From: Haplomitrium mnioides
Lineage: Eukaryota > Marchantiophyta > Haplomitriopsida > Calobryales
NCBI GenBank assembly: GCA_049999725.1
Contig: JBNGIS010017807.1
Span: forward strand, 1 to 31,273
Reading direction: 5' to 3'
DNA length: 31,273 bases
Of the stretch, positions 28,701 through 31,273 are shown in pieces. The translations under genes were made by a program, and so were the position numbers. The stretch's first letter is position 1, and each line of letters starts with the position of its first letter. Under the pieces are notes generated by a model. That model ran no database searches. It was not told the DNA's origin and worked only from the letters and a program-made list of their open reading frames with translations.

Positions 28701-31273
28701 GTACATATCTTATGCTTGTGATGTTACTTGGGTTGTGTTTATCGAACTCTTGTGATGTTTACTTGGGTTGTGGTTATCCAACCCTTGTCTTGTTTTTTAT
28801 TGTGTTTATCTTACTCTTGTGATGTTTACTTGGGTTGTGTTTTTCTATTGATTATGATGTTTAGTTGGGTTGTCTTTATTTAACTCTTGTGATGTTTACT
28901 TGGGTTGTGTTTATCTAACTCTTGTGATGTTTACCATTGTGTTTATCTACCTCTTGTGATGTTTACTTGAGTTGTGTTTATCTAACTCTTGTAATTTTTC
29001 TGTGGGTTGTGTTTGTCTAACTTTTGTGATGTTTACTTGGGATGTGTTTATCTAACTCTTGCGATGTTTACTTGGGTTATGTTTTTCTATCTCTTGTAAT
29101 GTTTACGGTTGTGTTTATCTAACTCTTGTCATGTTTACATGGGTTGTGTTTATCTAGATTTTGTGATGTTTACTTGGATTGTGTTAATCTTACTCTTGTG
29201 ATGACTAGTTGGGTTGTGTTTATTCAACTCTTGTATTGTTGCTTGGGTTGTGTTTATCTAACTCTTGTGATGTTTACAATTCTATTTGTCTAACTCTTGT
29301 AATGTTTATGTGGATTGTATTTGTCTTACTCTTGTGATTTAGATGTTTATATTCATCATACTCTTGTGATATTTACTTAAGTTGAGTTTATCCAGCTCTT
29401 GTGATTTTTACTTGGGTTGTGTTTATCTAATTCTTGTGATGTTTACTTAGTTGTGTTTATCTAGCTCTTGTGATGTTTATGGTTTTGTTTATATAACTTA
29501 TGTGATGTTTACTTCCATTTTGTTTATCAAACTCCTGTCATGTTTACTTGGGTTGTGTTTATCTAACTCTTGTGATGTTTACGGTTGTGGTTCTCTATCT
29601 TTTGTTACAATAATGTTTATGTGAATTGTGTTTATCTTACTCTTGTGATGTATACGACTCTATTTATCTTACTATTGTGATGTTTACTTGGGTTGTGTTT
29701 ATCTAACTCTTGGGATGTTTTCTTTGGTTGTGTTTATCTAACTCTTGGGATGTTTGCTTTGGTTGTGTTTATCTAACTCTTGTGGTGTTCACTTTGGTTG
29801 TGTTCATGTAGCTCTTATGATGTTTACGGTTGTGTTTGTATAACTGTTGTGATGTTTACTTGAGTGGTGTTTATCTTAGTCATATGATGTTTACTTGGGT
29901 TGAGTTTATAAAACTCTTGTGATGTTTACTTGGGTTACTTTTATCTAACTCTTGTGATGTTTATGGTTGTGTTTATCTTGCTTTTGTTATGCTTACGTGG
30001 GTTTTGTTTGTTAAGCTCTTGTGATGTTTACTTCGATTGTACATATCTTACGCTTGTGACATTTACTTAGGTTGTGTTTATCTATCTCTTGTGATGCTTA
30101 CTTGGGTTGTGGTTATCCAACCCTTGGCTTGTTTTTAATTCTGTTTATCTTTCTCTTCTGATGTTTAGTTGGGTTGTCTTTATTTAACTCTTATGATGTT
30201 TACTTGGGTCGTGTTTATCAAACTCTTGTGATGTTTGCCGTTGTGTTTATCTACCTCTTGGGATGTTTACTTGAGTTGTGTTTATCTAACTCTTGTAATG
30301 TTTACGTGGATTGTGTTTATCTAACTCTCGTCATTTATATGTTTATATTTATCTTACTCTTGTGATGTTTACTTGGGTTGAGTTTATCTAGCTCTTGTGA
30401 TTTCTACTTGGGTTGTGTTTATCTAACTCTTATGATGTTTACTTAGTTGTGCTTATCTAGCTCTTGTGATGTTTACGGTTGTGTTTATAGAGCTGTTGTG
30501 ATGTTTACCTTCAAATGTGTTTATCAAACTCTTGTCATGTTTACTTGGGTTGTGTTTATCAAACTCTTGTGATGTTTACCATTGTGTTTATCTACCTCTT
30601 GTGACGTTTACTTGAGTTGTGTTTATTCAACTATTGTAATGTTTACGTGGATTGTGTTTATCTAACTCTTGTCATTTATGTGTTTATATTTATCTTACTA
30701 TTGTGATGTTTACTTGGGTTGAGTATATCTAGCTCTTGTAATTTTTACTTGGGTTGTGTTTATCTAACTCTTGTGATGTTTACTTAGTTGTGTTTATCTA
30801 GCTCTTGTGATGTTTACGGTTGTGTTTATATAACTGTTGTGATGTTTACCTTTAGTTGTGTTTATCAAACTCTGGTCATGTTTACTTGGGTTGTGTTTAT
30901 CTAATTCTTGTGATGTTTAAGGTTGTGTTTATCTTACTCTTGTGATGTTTACTTGGGTTGTGTTTCTTCAAATGTTTTGATGTTTACTTGGGTTGTGTTT
31001 ATCTAACTCTTGTGATGTTTTCAATTGCCTTTATCAAACTCTTGTGCAGTTTACTTGGGTTGTGTTTATCTAACTCTTTTGATGTTTACCATTGTGTTTA
31101 TCTTACTCTTGTCATGTTTTCTTGGGTTGTGTTTATCTAATGATTGTGATGTTTATAGTTGTGTTTATCTAACACTTGTGATATTTACTTTGGTTGTGTT
31201 TATCCTCTTCTTGTGATGTTTACTTGGGTTGTGTTTATCTTGCTTCTATGATGTTTCATTATAATGTGTTGAT
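28701..31273. repeat. Minisatellite array, about 35-bp unit, right arm
   Basis: Same unit as the left arm, about 75 copies, continuing past the window edge. The marker GTACATATCTTA recurs at 28701 and 30039 (1,338 bp), and its counterpart in the left arm is at 793. This gives a higher-order repeat of about 1.34 kb. Inside it a second period of about 341 bp is visible at 30331 and 30672 (TCATTTAT followed by GTTTATATTTATCTTA). The frames at 30174, 30958 and 31025 are repeat products. Confidence 0.95.

Noticed and set aside
28701-31273. CRISPR-like array of about 35-bp repeats
   Set aside because: Units are contiguous with no unique spacers and are diverged, and the setting is a plant repeat region.

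Overview
This window looks like repeat-rich intergenic chromatin of a plant with a large genome. I see no intact host gene. It holds a satellite-like minisatellite at both ends, a tandem cluster of long-LTR Ty3/gypsy-type elements, a nested Ty1/copia element, and inside that a mosaic of broken host-gene copies. The plant call rests on the copia polyprotein type and on the plant-like eIF4A, UPF1 and Pumilio fragments. I cannot name the species.

Layout. 1-1666 and 28701-31273 are a degenerate minisatellite with a unit of about 35 bp, organised into a higher-order repeat of about 1.34 kb. Between them, 1668-28687 is LTR-internal-LTR-internal-LTR of one non-autonomous gypsy-type family, read on the minus strand. 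The LTRs are about 2.7 kb with TGTTTG...CAAACA ends: LTR1 1668-3718 (truncated), LTR2 7517-10120 plus 22603-22744 (split by copia), and LTR3 25922-28687 (truncated, carrying a 222-bp solo LTR). The two internal regions (3719-7516 and 22745-25921) hold only a decayed gag with an unusual acidic, repetitive tail. I see no pol. Internal region 1 contains an assembly gap of 100 N.

LTR2 is interrupted by a copia element, 10121-22597 on the plus strand, with 117-bp LTRs, a CAATA target duplication, a leader, gag, protease, integrase, reverse transcriptase and RNase H, all decayed. Its RT frame contains a long in-frame tandem repeat encoding GPLV-like peptides. Its integrase is split at a GTGAT duplication by a 4,555-bp insert (14009-18563) with TG...CA ends. 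On the minus strand this insert carries, in series, pieces of a Pumilio gene, an eIF4A gene and a UPF1 gene, apparently joined without introns, followed by unidentified sequence. It resembles retroelement transduction of several cellular mRNAs, as known for maize Bs1.

Inferred order of events: gypsy-type array next to or inside the minisatellite, then copia into LTR2, then the chimeric insert into the copia integrase. The solo LTR entered LTR3 independently. No gene in the window appears able to work now. The window's interest lies in the gene-capture insert, the GPLV repeat in RT, and the LTR array inside a higher-order minisatellite.
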